A DNA stretch of 38,389 nt from Cruorifilaria tuberocauda (GCA_013365365.1 JABVXU010000512.1:1-38389), one strand, 5' to 3'. Positions 23,271 to 36,604 are shown, numbered from the stretch's first letter. The notes: a model not told the origin generated them from the sequence alone. Translations and numbers: made by a program.

Positions 23271-23837
23271 CTATAACAAATTCTATTATTTTTAACAAAA
23301 TTTGAATGTAAAAGTTACTTCATCCAATTACTTTTAAGTTATCAAATTTGCGTTACAACAATAATGGTCATCGTAAGTTGACCATATTATAATGAATTTT
23401 TTTTTCATTCTTTTCATAAGTTATTACTTTTATTTTATTCATAAGTTATTATATCATCATATGTTTATATTTATATATATGTATAAGAAAGAGAGGAAAC
23501 AAAACAAAAAAAAAAATGTTTTATAATTGATATATTTTAATACTTTATTCAAAATTTATTATCACTTTATCAAAATTATCCAATAATATTTCCCTTTCTT
23601 TTTCAATCTTTTCTTCACGTGTTCCTCGTCATCAATAAAATACATGAAATAATTGAATCATAAATTTTTATTCATAATAAATAAAAAAATTAACCTATTG
23701 ATGAATTACCGTAATGTGATTTGATATCTTTTTTTTAAGATTAAATATTAACTTAAAGCGATTAAAGATTGATAAATAACACTGAAAATTGATAAGTAAA
23801 ACAGTAAATGAAACAAAAACAAGAGATTGCTAAAAAT
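23271..23837. other. Intergenic gap between two head-to-tail minus-strand genes
   Basis: It follows the zinc-finger stop codon. A minus-oriented AATAAA (23667-23672) about 170 bases past the stop is a plausible poly(A) signal. A 26-codon minus-strand frame at about 23565-23645 (contains DDEEHVKKRLKKKGKYYW) is purine-run sequence and is taken as 3' UTR or spacer. Confidence 0.5.
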
Positions 23838-26800
23838 TTACTCCATATTGCATATTACCGATTGTATCTGAGAATAAACTTTACGGCTATGTGTTACCCA
23901 TTGCTTATCAAAATCAGTGCACGATTCAAGTAACGAACCAGCAATTACACTGATACGGCGCATCAATTCACGAGTATTGTTTAATTCAATTTGGTTTGCT
24001 TCCAATATTTGTTCTAATTGCGCAACCCGTTGTCGATTAGCTTCACAATGCTCACAAACCTTCGGAATGGCAGTATCTGGTGATTCGATATTATCTGATA
24101 AATGATCTGCTTCATATAATTGTGCTGGTGATTGCAATCTACCTTGCACAACACCTGGTGACACTTTCTGTGGACTGAAATACTCTTTTTTTTTTTGTAT
24201 TTGTTTTTCAAAAAAAAATTAATATCAAAATTTGCAAAGTTCAAATTAAGAAATTAATAAAGATAAAATCCTATATTTAAACCAGAATTCTTGAAATCTT
24301 TAAGCTAAATTTTACCTTGAGGAACAGGAAGAATTTGTTGCCGTGTCCGAATGAGCTATGATATCTTCCGGGATTCCCCTTGTATTTGTAGCAGCACCAA
24401 AGAGTGAATGAAGTGATGCTATCGAAGCATTTACCTTACCCTTTAAATGATTGATTCATTATTTGAATGGAAAAAAAACAATTCCCATATTAATTTCAAA
24501 TCATAAAAATTACCATTTCACAGTCTAATCTACTACTATCGGTTGAATAAATCATTCTATTTGAGAATTGATAAACGATTTTAATTTAACATTAAATAAC
24601 ATACCGACTAATTTGACAGGTATTTTTCTACCGTTACGAACATCAGACAACTATTATTTGACGCAATTATTTCATGTCAAATAATATGTCCAACTTTTTC
24701 ATTTCTTTTTTTTTTTCTTTGCAAAAATTTCAAATATTTAATAAAATGTTAAATAAAATAAAAGAAACTTTTAATCATTTAAATCAAATATTGCAAAAAG
24801 AAAATTTTTTTTTCTCTTAAAATAAACTAAAAATTATCGTTATGCTGGAAGAAATCAACAGATGACAAGTATTAATCCTACGTTTATAATAAATGGATAG
24901 AGAGGGATGATGGAAGAAAAGGAAATGATAAACAACATTCATGGTGAAAAGTGTAAGCTAATTTCATCGATAAACCGGAAATAAACAAAATTAAGTAGTC
25001 AATAAAGTAAACAAAAAGAAGAGAGAGAAAGAGAATAGGTTTAAAAAAAAAAAAAAAGAGAGTTACCTCTTTATCGAATTGTTCCTGTAAGCAATTTTGC
25101 ATGCTTGCATTGACAGCATTATTACGAAAATGAACAAAGCTAAGATGTAAAGTGAATGAAGCTTGTGTATTGAAATGCTTCATGCAGAAAATACAGAAAA
25201 ATGTTTGTCCAGTTGGTTGTTGACTGTTTATGCCATTAGCCATTAAATTTTGTGCAAAATTTTGCAATACATTTGCTTGAAATAATGGATTTGCGGCAAT
25301 ACCATGTGTAGCTGCACTATGTTGTGCTGCAGCTGCAGCAGCAAGAGCACGTTGTTGTTGTTGTACAGCTAACATTTGAGCAATCTGTAATTTTTGAAAA
25401 TGCAAAAAACTTTTGTAGAATTATACTTAAAAAAAAATATATATATATATATATACTTGCAACTATAACATGTATAATGCTTTTTTTCTACTGAAAAAAT
25501 TATGATAAACTAAATTAAACATAAAAAAGATAATCAAAATATTTGATATTAGTTAATAAATGATTTATTGAAAAAAAAAATTCCTAAATGAATTGATATG
25601 ATATAATTCACTTTATTTTTAAGTTCAAAAAAAAACACTGATATCCTATAAATTGAACTATTGTTTCTAAATTAACCCAAAAAAGAAAACACGCTAACCT
25701 TGTTCATTTCTTCTACGGAAAAAATTGGTGGTACAGGTGCTCCAGCACTACTCACCACTTGACGTTGTTGCTGTTGACATTGTTGTTGTTGTTGTTGTTG
25801 TTGTTGTCGTTGTTGTTGATACTGGTTTTGTTGTTCCTGTAGCAATTGCTGCTGCTGCAATTGGTGATGCTGCTCCTGTTGCTGTAACTGCTGCTGGTGT
25901 TTTTGGTGTTGTTGAATCGCGATAAACTGTCGTCGTCCTAGTGATGATTGAGTTACTGGTCGTGATTCAGGCTTAACACTAATACCATTATTTCCAGTAC
26001 CATTATTTCCGGTATCAGTCATTGGTGTACTTGTTCGTGTTATTGGTTGACTTCTGCAAAAATTTCTAGCATATTCTGCTTATAATTTTCTTCGTTCTTT
26101 TAAAAGTTACTTTTATATTTTAATGTTATCCTTTAAAGTTAAAGTTAATCCTATACTTATATTTAATTTGTACAATAACCACTTCACATGTATTTTTATT
26201 GAACATTTAAAAATTAAATTTTCTTATTTATAACATTGTTAATTCGATAAGACAGCAATTAAAATGATGCATTCAGATGATTATCTGATGCAAAAAATTT
26301 GATATACAGTAACTATCTTTTGTGAACAGCCTTTTCATCTAATGGCTGTGGAACTTTTTGTCAAATATAACCAGAGCATTTAAACATTCCCCAAAAAGGT
26401 TTTAACTGCGGATATTTAAATTCTCGTCTGACCAGTAAAGGAAGTTATTGAGAGGGGAAGGAAGATAGCTGTGTAAATCATTTCTCGCAAACATAATTAA
26501 CTTTAAGCTAGTTTTCCAATTGATTAAATTTAATTTAATCGGTGTGTTAAATCATTTCCATAAGATAAATTTTTATGAAGGATTGATAATCTCTTTTGTT
26601 TCAGTTGTTATTTAATAATCAATTATGATATTTGAATATAAAGGAAAATATCTCATAAGTGCGTATTTTATTCATTGTTATAATGAGCAGATTGGTAAAA
26701 TTTTAATCATTTTGATTAAATTCAATTATGATCAATACTATTTCAATTGAATCGATCTGATTAGCTTACTTATCGTAGGAGTGGGAAAGTAAAAAATGAA

Positions 26801-29800
26801 AGAACAGAAATAACTGGGAAAAATATAAACAAAAATAGCACACGATAACTTTTCTGATATGATCATATCGATTACTCATATCATTAAAAAAAAAAACTGT
26901 ATGTACTAATGGAATTTCGGAAAATTTTTGACATATTTATCAAAAAAAAAAAAAAATGATAACAAACAAACCTTGCGCCAGTAGCACCTTTGCATTTTAA
27001 CATATGCTCATCAAGTTGCATTTGTTTCAGAAATGATCGACCACATTTATCACATGAAAATCCTCGTTCTGCATGAATCTTCATATGACGATTGAGATCG
27101 AACTTGAAAATGAATGTTTTTTGGCATAATGGACATTGATGTGGTCGTCCACCAGCATGAATCATAAGATGTTGTGTTAGGTGGCCTTTCTGAAATATCA
27201 CTCTTTCTTTTTTCTTACCTATAATTTCAGATCAAGAGAAAGAAAAAAATGATGAAAATTTGAACATTTTCAACATTTTAGAAAATTCTCGAAGTGCACA
27301 AGTGCACAGTGAATACGATACTGTTATTACTCTTGTTTTCTTTTTTTTTTTCTAAATTACTTTCATAAAATAAGAACATTAAATGATTGATAGATAAATA
27401 GATACATTACTGATTTAATGATACTGAAATACCTGAAATATTGAAATACCTGAAAGAATGCTTTGCCACAATGTGGACATACATGTGATCGTTCTCCTGT
27501 ATGCCACATCCAATGTTTTTTGAGCAGTTGTCGGGTACCAAATTGTTTACCACATTGTGTACACGTATGAGGTTGCTCGCCGCTATGTATACGCATATGA
27601 GTGCTTAGTTCACGTTTTATTGCAAAAATAACGTGACATTCATCACACTCATATTGTGGTTTATCACGATGTGTATGCTTATAATGTATATTCAGCTAAA
27701 AATTGTTCATATCTATTATCATTTATCACTTTTCGTACTTTTCATTTTCATTTTTAGTATTTCAAGAATTAAACATATTTTAACAGTTGAAAAAAAAAAA
27801 AAAAAAGGAAGAGAAAAAAATGAACTGAGTAACTTTTAGCTAAATGTCAGTTGATGTTAATTAATTAGCAAATCAAAGTGAAAACAAAAAAAAAAATGAA
27901 AATGATTGTAAAAGTAAATTTATTTTAAAAATTTGTAAATTTGAAATCACTAAATTACAATTTCATTCCAATTTTGACAAATCTTTTTCAAAAAAAAAAA
28001 CTACTATCTCAAGTTTTGAATAATTTTTCAGCAGCAAATAATAACATCCTAAATTTTTACAGGTAAAATTATGAATAATAAACCTTATTCATGAGCAAAA
28101 AAGGATGATACAAAAAAAAAAATTTTTGTAGGAAGAGAGAAGAGAAATAGCAAGACAAATGCAGCTTTCTGATGCATTTTTGGAAGCATCATGCGTAAAT
28201 AGACGAACCTCTGATACATTTTTAATTCTTTCAAAAATATCAAATCAATGGTCGCTTATGAATCAATAAAAAAAAAAAATGATTGAAAAGCATACTCCCT
28301 GTTTCCGTTAAAAACTATTCTTTTTCAAAAAATTTAGGAATATTAGTTAAATGTAATCATCTCTTTGCAAAAAAAAAAAAAACCAAAAAAGAATATTTCA
28401 TCTTTGAATACTTTTAGGAATGAAGTGTTTTATGATGCAAAAATGTTTTGATAAATATTTTGACTATTTCCTTTCGTTCCTTTTTTTTTTTCTTTTAAGA
28501 ATAAAAAAAAATAGGGTAAAATATAATGAAATTTTTAAATGAATTTCTTTCAATAAACATTAGTGCAGCAAAAATCGAAAAAAAAAAATAATGTAACTGA
28601 GCAAACTAAACAATAAAATAATTGATTGAAAACATTAAATGAATTTTTCAAATGAAAAGAAAAAACGAAAAAATTTTTTTGAATCTTTCAAACCTGTGAT
28701 CGTTCGTGAAATAATTTTGGACAAAATCGACATCCGAATGTTTTACAACCTTCAGCATTTGTGCTTTCATCCAAATTATAATTAGCATTATCCGATATAC
28801 CGTCAAAATTCGATAATTCTGAGCTACTCGGTGAATTAACACCACTTGCACCGTCCTGAATAATTATTTTAGAAAACGATAATAGTAATAATAATTAATA
28901 ATAATGATTAATAATAATAATAATAATAATGATAATAATAATAATAATAATAACAAATAAATAAATAAATGAATAGATAAATAATAGTAGTAACAATGAT
29001 AATAATTAATAATAATAATAATAATAATAAATAAGTAAATGAATAGATAAATAATAATAGTAACAACGATAATAATAAATATTATCATTTAAAACTTATT
29101 CAATCGTAATTTTTTCTTTAAAAAAAAAAAAAAAGAGTGAAAAAGGAAAGAAAATCGTAACATACATGTTCCATTGCATCCATTTTTTGATTAACAATTC
29201 CATTTTTCAAACAGTACTGTCGATTATCCTCATTCGTTTCCGATTTTGGTAATCGTGGTATTGCTAGACCATTTGTGGTAACTGTATCGGAACGAAATAT
29301 TCCAGCATGCATCTGCTCCATGTGTCGTTCCAATTCATCCAAAGTTGCATAAGAATTTGGACATTCATTACAAACATAACAACATTCATCACTCATTTTA
29401 TTCCTTTTACCGGTTCTTTTCCCCACTTTTGCTTCTTCAACAATTCGTCTAAAATAATAAAAGAAAAAAAAAATATCGCATGAAAATTATAAATCAAATT
29501 TCTATAACGAATCTATCAACGATATACAAACAATACATGTATCAAAAGTATAACTACAATATAATTAATAATTATTAAGAATAATGATAATGAAATAGAT
29601 AAACATTCTAACGTATGATAAAATTAATTTGCAATCGATAATAATTCAAAAGTTTGAAATATATTTTCTCTATATTAAAATAAAACGGAAAAAAAAAAAC
29701 GAAAGATGAAAATAATCCTTTAATGATTCAGTTATACAGTTTGAAAGTTATTTTTGGTATAAATAACTGATTGATAATAATCAAATTATACAGAAATATT

Positions 29801-32208
29801 TCACAGTGTATGTATGAATTCATAAAAGAAAAAAAAAAGAAGTGAATAAATTGTGCGTAAACTAAGGGCATAAACAAAAATTGTTGATATAAATCATCCA
29901 AAATCACATGATTTGCAATGTTCACATGTTTGATTTTACCCCCACTTCTCCCTTCTACCTTTTCTCCTCCACCTCATCCTCATCTCATATATTTTTCCAT
30001 TTTTCCCCTCCTTTTTATTAGCTATTCCTGAAATCCTGAAAATCACTTCATTCAATCAATCCGTTTGCATTCACTCATTATCATGGATTTGAAACGATAG
30101 ATAATTTGAATAACAATGAACGGAAAAAAAAAAAACATTTTGCTTTTGTAATCTAAACCTTTCAAATTAATAGTTTTAATTGAAAAAAAGCTTAAAGCTT
30201 ATACACTTGGAAACAATTTATTATTAATTAAGCTTAATGAATCGCTTTTGAAAAATTATTCATTTGATAATTAATAATGAGTATTTGTTTATTTTGCTTT
30301 TTTTGTTCTCAACATAAAAATTAAAATTAATTTTGATTATAAGAATTTCTTTTTTTGCAGACCTTGAATTTATTTCTCGTTTGTTAAGAAGATTGCATGG
30401 ATTTAAAAGTGAAATTTAAATTTCACACGCATATATCTCATGGATTTATTAATAAGCTATCCTTTTTCGTTTTTTTTTCTTTTGCTTATCCATGATAAAT
30501 GAAAATGAAAAAGAAGGAACAAACAATGGATAATTTTTAAAACCGCTTATCTCTTTCTCCTCTCCATTTCACTTCACTTTCTAATGTCAATCATTAAATT
30601 TTAGGAATAAATAAACAAATTCACTAATTTACTTATTAATTCTCATCATTTTCCATTCATAAACTATAACAAAACTTGTTGCTATGCATATTAACAACTA
30701 CTTTAAACTCTTCATGTTATCATCAATCTCATACTAGTTAAATCTTTAAGTAATAAAATGATAATGATAAATGATAGCATGATATGTTATAATTGTATAT
30801 ATAAATTAAACAGCTAACAATTTGATACTATTAACAATTTCAATTTGATACTATTTTTTTACATAAAAAAGATCAATTCGCTTTTTGCCAAAAATTTCAT
30901 AGCAAATTTTCTCCCATCTTTACCTAACTATTGCTTAGTCAATAAACTCTCCACTTAAATTAATTAGATAACAATTTATGCTAATGAGACCAATAACAGT
31001 AGTTGAAACTTATATTCCTCTAAATATATATCTCATCAATCATTTTTCATTTTGCTACTTATCCATTTGCAACATCAAATTAGTCCATGATGATAGTTAT
31101 AAAATATCATTATCCTATTATTAATACTCTATCATTATTGTTATCATCCGATCATACCACAGGAATAAGTCGTTCAAATTATCATGGCCATTTTAATAAA
31201 ATTTTCAATTTGCCAAATTTCTTTACTCATTCAATAAATACAAATGGAAGAATAAATGTTACCATTGAAGTAATTGTACTGAAATTAGTAGTAAGTAATA
31301 CTAACAAGTACTAATGAAAAGTATGAATAAGTAAATGTATGGATAAAATTGATTTATGCACAATAAAATGAGATATTTAGGTACAAAATTTTTCGAGGAA
31401 GATAAAGTAAATTTAAAAAAAAAAAAATTTTTTTTTTGAGCAAAAATGAGCTTGTGTACTTGGTTGCTACGGTTTGTTCAGCTTTTTTTTTTCCCTTTTT
31501 TCCCACCTCGTCTATTGCTTGTGTGCTCGTTTGAATGCTTGAATATTAGCGTTCTTCAATTCGTTCCTCTTCTCTCCTCACATTCTTGAATAACTCGAGA
31601 AGTTCGAAATAAAGGGATTGGCTAGTTCCAAAACCTCTAATCATTCCTTTTTCCTCTATCTCTCACTTTTCATCGTTCAACTCTTATTCCCATTATCTTA
31701 TTATCTCCATCTTTTTGCATTTTTCAATCTTAACCTCAAATTTAATTTCTTTCAAATATTTAAAAAATTTAAACTCATGCAAATATACTACTACGCAATA
31801 TGACAGTAAGCACAAATTATTCATGACAAGGGTTAATAAGCGAAGAATAGGAAAAAAGCAGGGAGTAAAAATGTGAAGAGGAAAAGAGAAATGAAGGAGA
31901 TGATGAGAAAGGAGGGCGGAATAATTATAATGAACCTATTATTATTATGAATTTATGGTAAAATTAAATCTAAGATATCATGTGGTAAAGCTGGAAGAGA
32001 AGAAGGAAAACATGAGAAAGTGAAAGTTAGTTAACTTATCAAACATAAGTTTACGATGGCATATTGCTCTCAGCATATTTACATCCTGACAGTATTGAAA
32101 TGAAAGGCCTGAGGAAAATTCCAGTCATGCTCCATCGTATACCTTCCAACCACCTGCTTCCCGTTCTTCACTCATTGTAAGCTAATCTGATCAAAAGACT
32201 AAGAAATA

Positions 32209-32245
<37 letters not shown>

Positions 32246-32747
32246 AAACACACACATACACACATACACACATACATACACACACACACACACACACATT
32301 CACACGCACATATATATACGCACACATACATACACATACACACGCACACATAAACGCAGAATATATCCCATGCTAACAAAAGGTTCATGTTCTCCTTCAG
32401 CTCAGCTGTTCCCAATCAGCCAAAATCGTTTAACGATTTCTGACAACTTTTCTTGACTTCACTTTAGTGTACTTGCCCGATGAACCATATTTTGTAACAA
32501 ATGATCCTTATCTTTTCATCGCTTATCTTTAATCAAATCTAATGATAACATTTCTCTTATATTTGATTGAATTAATTAGTTTGAAACAATGTTACAAAAA
32601 ATAAAGCAAAAAAAAAAGAATAAAATACATATAAAAGTTGGCCTCAAACCAAAAACAAAAAAAAAGAAAATGAAAAATGTTGCGAAAGAAAAAAAACTTC
32701 TATAATCAAGAAATATTTGTAGTTTACCTTTTCATACTTTTTTCCAT
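23838..32747 (-). CDS. C2H2 zinc-finger protein with poly-Q tract and C-terminal coiled coil
   Basis: Nine exons join in frame: 32747-32728, 29448-29166, 28855-28694, 27695-27450, 27189-26972, 26053-25699, 25384-25067, 24440-24316 and 24174-23838, giving 687 residues. Fingers are seen at about 33-54, 143-164, 172-192, 200-220, 228-248, 256-276, 283-303 (C2HC: last ligand Cys) and an isolated one at 492-513. Fingers three to six form a tight array with TGEK-like linkers (SGEQP, TGERS, AGGRP), typical of sequence-specific DNA binding. Residues about 340-400 are Gln-rich and 441-448 are Ala-rich. The C-terminus has CEHC (616-619) and a coiled coil (about 620-650) that could dimerise. The start ATG has an in-frame TGA just upstream and its exon phase fits exon 2. 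A nuclear transcription regulator is inferred; I do not assign a named orthologue. Confidence 0.92.
25437..25455. repeat. (AT)n microsatellite
   Basis: This is a pure AT run in the intron between the poly-Q exon and the poly-A/finger-eight exon of the zinc-finger gene. Confidence 0.9.
25765..25915 (-). repeat. CAA/CAG repeat coding the poly-Q tract
   Basis: Runs of CAA with interspersed CAG (read on the minus strand) encode the Gln-rich segment in exon 6 of the zinc-finger gene. The longest uninterrupted stretch is about nine Gln codons. The mixed codons limit slippage, but length variation between isolates is likely. Confidence 0.85.
26054..26971. other. Intron of the zinc-finger gene with a slightly less A/T-rich core
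   Basis: Around 26320-26490 the composition rises above the local background. No open frame, tRNA or hairpin was recognised there. It could hold a regulatory element; nothing in it can be named. Confidence 0.35.
28862..29095. repeat. AAT trinucleotide and AAAT repeat array
   Basis: Long AAT runs with GAT variants and AAAT/GAAT interruptions fill the intron between exons 2 and 3 of the zinc-finger gene. A block of about 90-100 bases (AAT run, then AAATAAAT, GAATAGATAAATAATAGTAGTAAC) occurs twice in tandem with small changes. The hydrophobic minus-strand frame across it is a by-product of the repeat. Confidence 0.9.
32055..32175 (-). CDS. Candidate alternative first exons of the zinc-finger gene
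   Basis: Two minus-strand pieces flank a 68-base intron: 32175-32154 (ATG AGT GAA GAA CGG..., MSEEREA, donor GTGGTT) and 32085-32055 (acceptor CTGTCAG, donor GTAAAC). Joined in phase to exon 2 at 29448 they give MSEEREAGCKYAESNMPSR followed by the shared IVEEAK. The second piece also contains an in-frame ATG (MPSR...), so a transcript spliced or leader-spliced at 32085 could start there. A competing donor (AAG then GTATAC) in the first piece does not keep the frame. These would be shorter-range starts than the ATG at 32747. The case rests on phase and splice sites only. Confidence 0.35.
32208..32354. repeat. (CA)n microsatellite, interrupted
   Basis: A CA run is interrupted by TA, GC and ATAT steps. 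It lies just upstream (minus sense) of the candidate alternative first exon. Frames across it (Cys/Val on one strand, His/Thr on the other) are repeat by-products. Confidence 0.95.
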
Positions 32748-33599
32748 CTTTCGTTCGCTTCAGGAATACCTTAAAACCGAGAATCTGATGAGAGGATGAA
32801 ATTAAATCAATCTTTCTAGCTTATATACTTCAAAATGCACTCTAAGGTAAGTTGCAATTTTTTTTTTTTTTGGTAAAAGAAAATCAAAAATTTTTGAAAT
32901 TATAAAATTCTATGAAAGCATATTGGTTGATGTAAAGAGAGATAAAATAATAAATAATTAAATACTAGAATAAATGGAACAGTTATTTAATAGAGTTATC
33001 AATTTAAACTTAAAATTTAATAAAAATAAAAAATTTCTTAGAATATTCAATTTTTAGTAGAATTTGTGTAATAAAATAATTATCTTAACTGCATATTTTT
33101 TTTTTCTTCAAATCTTTCTTCGTCAATCTTTGGTCTAGACGTTTTCATAAAGATAGCAAATCTTTTTTTTTTCTCATTATCCCTCCCTCTCTTTCTCTCA
33201 CTTTTTCCTTTGTTTTGATAATTAAAATTTTTTAACCTAATAAAAATTAAAAGTTCATTAAACAACAAAATAGGTCAATGACGAAAAAAAAATCGATTAT
33301 AGAGATTGGAAATCGAAAAATTCGAAATACAGTGATCATTTTTAAAATTATCTCTTAATTATACACAAACCCTTTTTTCCTTTTCCTTTTACCACTTTAC
33401 TCAAGTTATTAAATTTAAAAGAATTCCAAATTAAAAAAAAAGAACAGCTAACTCTATAAAACTTGACATGAAACTTAATGAAGGAACCAATTTAGTTTAT
33501 CAGTGTATAAAATTGTGTATTTTGAAAATAAAATTCCTGAGAGAAGAAAGTTACCAAGCAATAGTGATTGAATGAAATAAAGGTACTTGAAATAATTAC
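32748..33599. other. Upstream region of the zinc-finger gene
   Basis: This should hold the promoter or 5' leader of the zinc-finger gene if the ATG at 32747 is used. It is A/T-rich with a T11 run near 32860. No TATA-like site or spliced-leader acceptor stands out clearly from the background. Confidence 0.4.
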
Positions 33600-33619
33600 A
33601 GGATTATGCTGGATGGTTA

Positions 33620-34165
33620 TACGTACGTGTATAGGTGTGTGTATGTATGCGTCTGGAGATATATAGACAACCGCAGTCCTACGTGATACAATAACACTAA
33701 ATGAAATAAATTTTGAAAATTACTAGTTAAATAATAAAATTTAGCAGTAAGAGAAAGGAGAGAGAGAGAGGAAGAGAGAGAAGATGAAGTAGACGAAGAA
33801 AGAAGCAACATACATACATACGAAAAAAGGAATTGTGTCAACTAATGAGAATGATGCTGGTCGTTTGTTGATTTGGTGATGATTGGATGATTGTTATGTG
33901 TGCATGTGTATATATATATGTGTATGTCTGTGTGTGTGTGTGCACACACATGAATATGCATGTGTATGTACGTATGTACACATGTATATATGTATGTGTG
34001 CATGTATACGTACGCCTATGCATGTATATGTGCAGCCTTACAGTATGCCTGATACTTCTTCCAATAATCATGCCATATTTGAAGTTTACGGTATCGATAT
34101 TCTTCACATCTTACCGACAGTTAATAATGAAACAAAGAAAGAGAAAGAGAGAGAGAGAGAGAGAA
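33620..34165. repeat. Cluster of TG/ATGT and GA simple repeats
   Basis: The cluster contains GA tracts at about 33757-33784 and 34139-34164, and a TG/TATG tract at 33895-34035 with palindromic ACGTACGT and CATATG steps. Open frames through it on both strands are simple-repeat artefacts (Cys/Val/Tyr or His/Thr). Confidence 0.85.
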
Positions 34166-34189
34166 CAATAGATGAAAATTATTTTTAAG

Positions 34190-36285
34190 ATTTTCAATAT
34201 CTTAAATTTAACCTAATAGAATTACGATAGATATCATTCTCTTCTAAAATTTTAAACTTTTTTCAAAAAAAAAAAAAAAAGAAAACATAGAAAAGGACGA
34301 CTAAGTCAGAGTTTAAAGAATGTTTGATGAATTTTCGTCACGTTCAAAAAATGAACTCAATATGTGTTTGAAAGGATGTACTTCAAAGTTACTTAGGCAA
34401 ACAGATACATGTTTCGTTTATGAGGTAAAATAACGAAGAAGAAAGAAAAAAAATTAGGTAAGTACGACAGTAATCAAGAAGAAGGAATTAAAATTTGTAA
34501 ATTTAAATTACTTTTTTTCTTATCCTACTATAATACTATAATTCGTTAACTTACTATAATATTTCATGTTTCAATTTTCTTTTCAATTACAAAATCTACC
34601 GTAAATCTAACAAATTATTACGAAATAAAAGATTTGAATGATTTATTTTAATTATTATAAAATTTCGCATATACAGATTTAATGAGCAAATATTCTTCCA
34701 TTTCAATCATTTACAACTGATATTATCACTTTTTTTTTGTCTAAAATGATCGTTTAATTTTACACTGAAAACTTTTTTTTTTTAATTTCAGTTAAATGTT
34801 AAAAATGACAAAACAGAAGAAAAAGTACAAAGGGAAATAAATCTATTGATTCATTTATTAACAACACTTACACTCAGTACTCTTCTCAAACATACTTTTA
34901 ACCGAATGGATATCAATCAAAAAGCATTTAAAATGTTGCCATTTTAATTTTGAAAAATTATTTTACTCATTACTATTAATGATTTTTTTTATTTTTCATA
35001 TTAATATTACTTTTTATATTTTCATATTCAAATTTTCCTTATAATAAATTATTATGAGATTTATTTTAAAACAAAAAACAAAGAAGTTTAATATAAATAA
35101 TTAGAAATTGTAAGCATTATTTTCTATTTAGCATAAAATAATATAAACAAATTTCTATAGCTAATATGTTTTTATCTTTTAATTTTCTTTTAAAGAAAAA
35201 AAAAGCCCACAAATAACAAGTATCCCATGACTAAAATTTGTTTTCACATTACTTAATGATTCATATTAATACTTCTGTTTACATCCAAAATGTTACGATT
35301 TAAACTTTTCATTGATGTCAACAAACGGACTGGTTCATGTTTGGCGATATCATGAATTTGAGAAATGATACTACAAAATAGGCTTTCCATAGAGAGAAAA
35401 AAAAAATTAAACTCAGTTCTCTTTTTTTCCATGATAATGATTTATACATAGAACGAATACTGACGGTTAAAAGTTGAAAAGGTGTTGAAAGTTAAAAAGC
35501 TGTGAAGATTTTCAAAAGTTTCTCATTTTGTTTTTCTTAAAACAATGCAAAAAAAAAAAGAAAAAACAAAATAAAAGAAAAGAAACAAGCATTATCAATA
35601 AATGATAGGACTAGAGAGATTTTCGCTGTTTAAAAGTTTAGCAAAAAAATTTTTGGCTAATAAAAAAAACATCATACTGAAAGGCAAGAGAAAAGAAAAA
35701 AAAAGAGAACTATGTAAAAAACAGATTCTTTTTTTGTTTTTTTTTTCAAATGAAAAAATCTAGGCGACGAAACTTTTCAAAGACAACTTTTGCTTTTTTT
35801 TAATTTCTAATTTTAAAAAGTCATACTTTATGCTGGAGAAGAACTTCGTCAAGAAGCTAACAACATTTATGCTATCAATATAGATTACTTTGAGTACAAA
35901 GGTGTTATACTTTGCTGTTTGTTTGAGAATAAAACGGAAAATTGTATTTTAGCATATAATTGAGTAATATTTCCAAGTGTAAAATAAATTAACTCATTTT
36001 TTGGCTGTCAAATTTTACGTGATAAAGAGAATTTTCTCAAGACAAAGAAAAAAGAAGAGAAAAAAACCATTCAACTTATGGTTCAAAATGTTTGGAAAGA
36101 TTAATTTACTACCCTGACAAATATATTAATTTGAATTTGGTGAAGAGCAGAAAAGAAATTCCAAGAGAAATCAAATAAAAAAATTAGGAAAAAGAAAGTT
36201 AAACAAAATATCTTCATTTAAAAACAAAAATCAAAAGAAAGGATAATAGAAGATCAATTGTTACATTAGGAGGATACATTTCAAA
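34190..36285. other. A/T-rich DNA, no gene seen
   Basis: It contains many poly-A and poly-T runs. No exon-like frame with splice sites, RNA gene or repeat family was recognised on either strand. Confidence 0.5.
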
Positions 36286-36604
36286 ATGATCGTGTTATTT
36301 CAAGAAAATATAATTTTAACAAAGGTCATTTTATGGACCCAATTTGTCGGTCACAATAAGCATTCATGGTCGTATCTTTCTGGTAACTCGGGTCATCATC
36401 ATTCTTTTCTTTTCAGCATGCTTCTTTTATTTTACAGATGTGTATCTGTTGACCTTTATTGCAATCCTCCTTAATCGCTTAACTCAAGCGGTAATCGTTT
36501 CTTTGTTTTGTCATTATCATCTATGGTTTAATGCATTAGTAACTTTGATATCACTAGCAAATAATCTTATCACTATTAGTTTGCATGATAAATATTATTT
36601 CTAG
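36286..36604 (+). other. Overlapping hydrophobic open frames, doubtful
   Basis: Two plus-strand frames overlap here (36286-36474 and 36344-36604). The second encodes 86 residues that are mostly hydrophobic, with two or three possible membrane segments (for instance VTRVIIILFFSACFFYFTDV). No family motif, splice context or poly(A) signal supports it. T-rich DNA readily gives such frames, so this is probably not a gene. Confidence 0.15.

Larger units (their letters stand above)
29449..32727. other. 3.3-kb first intron of the zinc-finger gene
   Basis: It is A/T-rich, without repeats until the CA tract near 32210. It holds the candidate alternative first exons at 32055-32175. A less A/T-rich patch at about 31440-31620 shows no clear exon. 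Large first introns often carry enhancers, but none can be pointed to here. Confidence 0.5.

Noticed and set aside
28864..29088. 74-codon minus-strand hydrophobic frame
   Set aside because: It is the translation of an AAT/ATT trinucleotide repeat.
32191..32415. Cys/Val-rich minus-strand frame resembling a small cysteine-rich protein
   Set aside because: It is the translation of a CA/TG microsatellite.
33838..34188. Overlapping frames on both strands rich in Cys/Val or His/Thr
   Set aside because: They are simple-repeat artefacts of the TG/ATGT tract.
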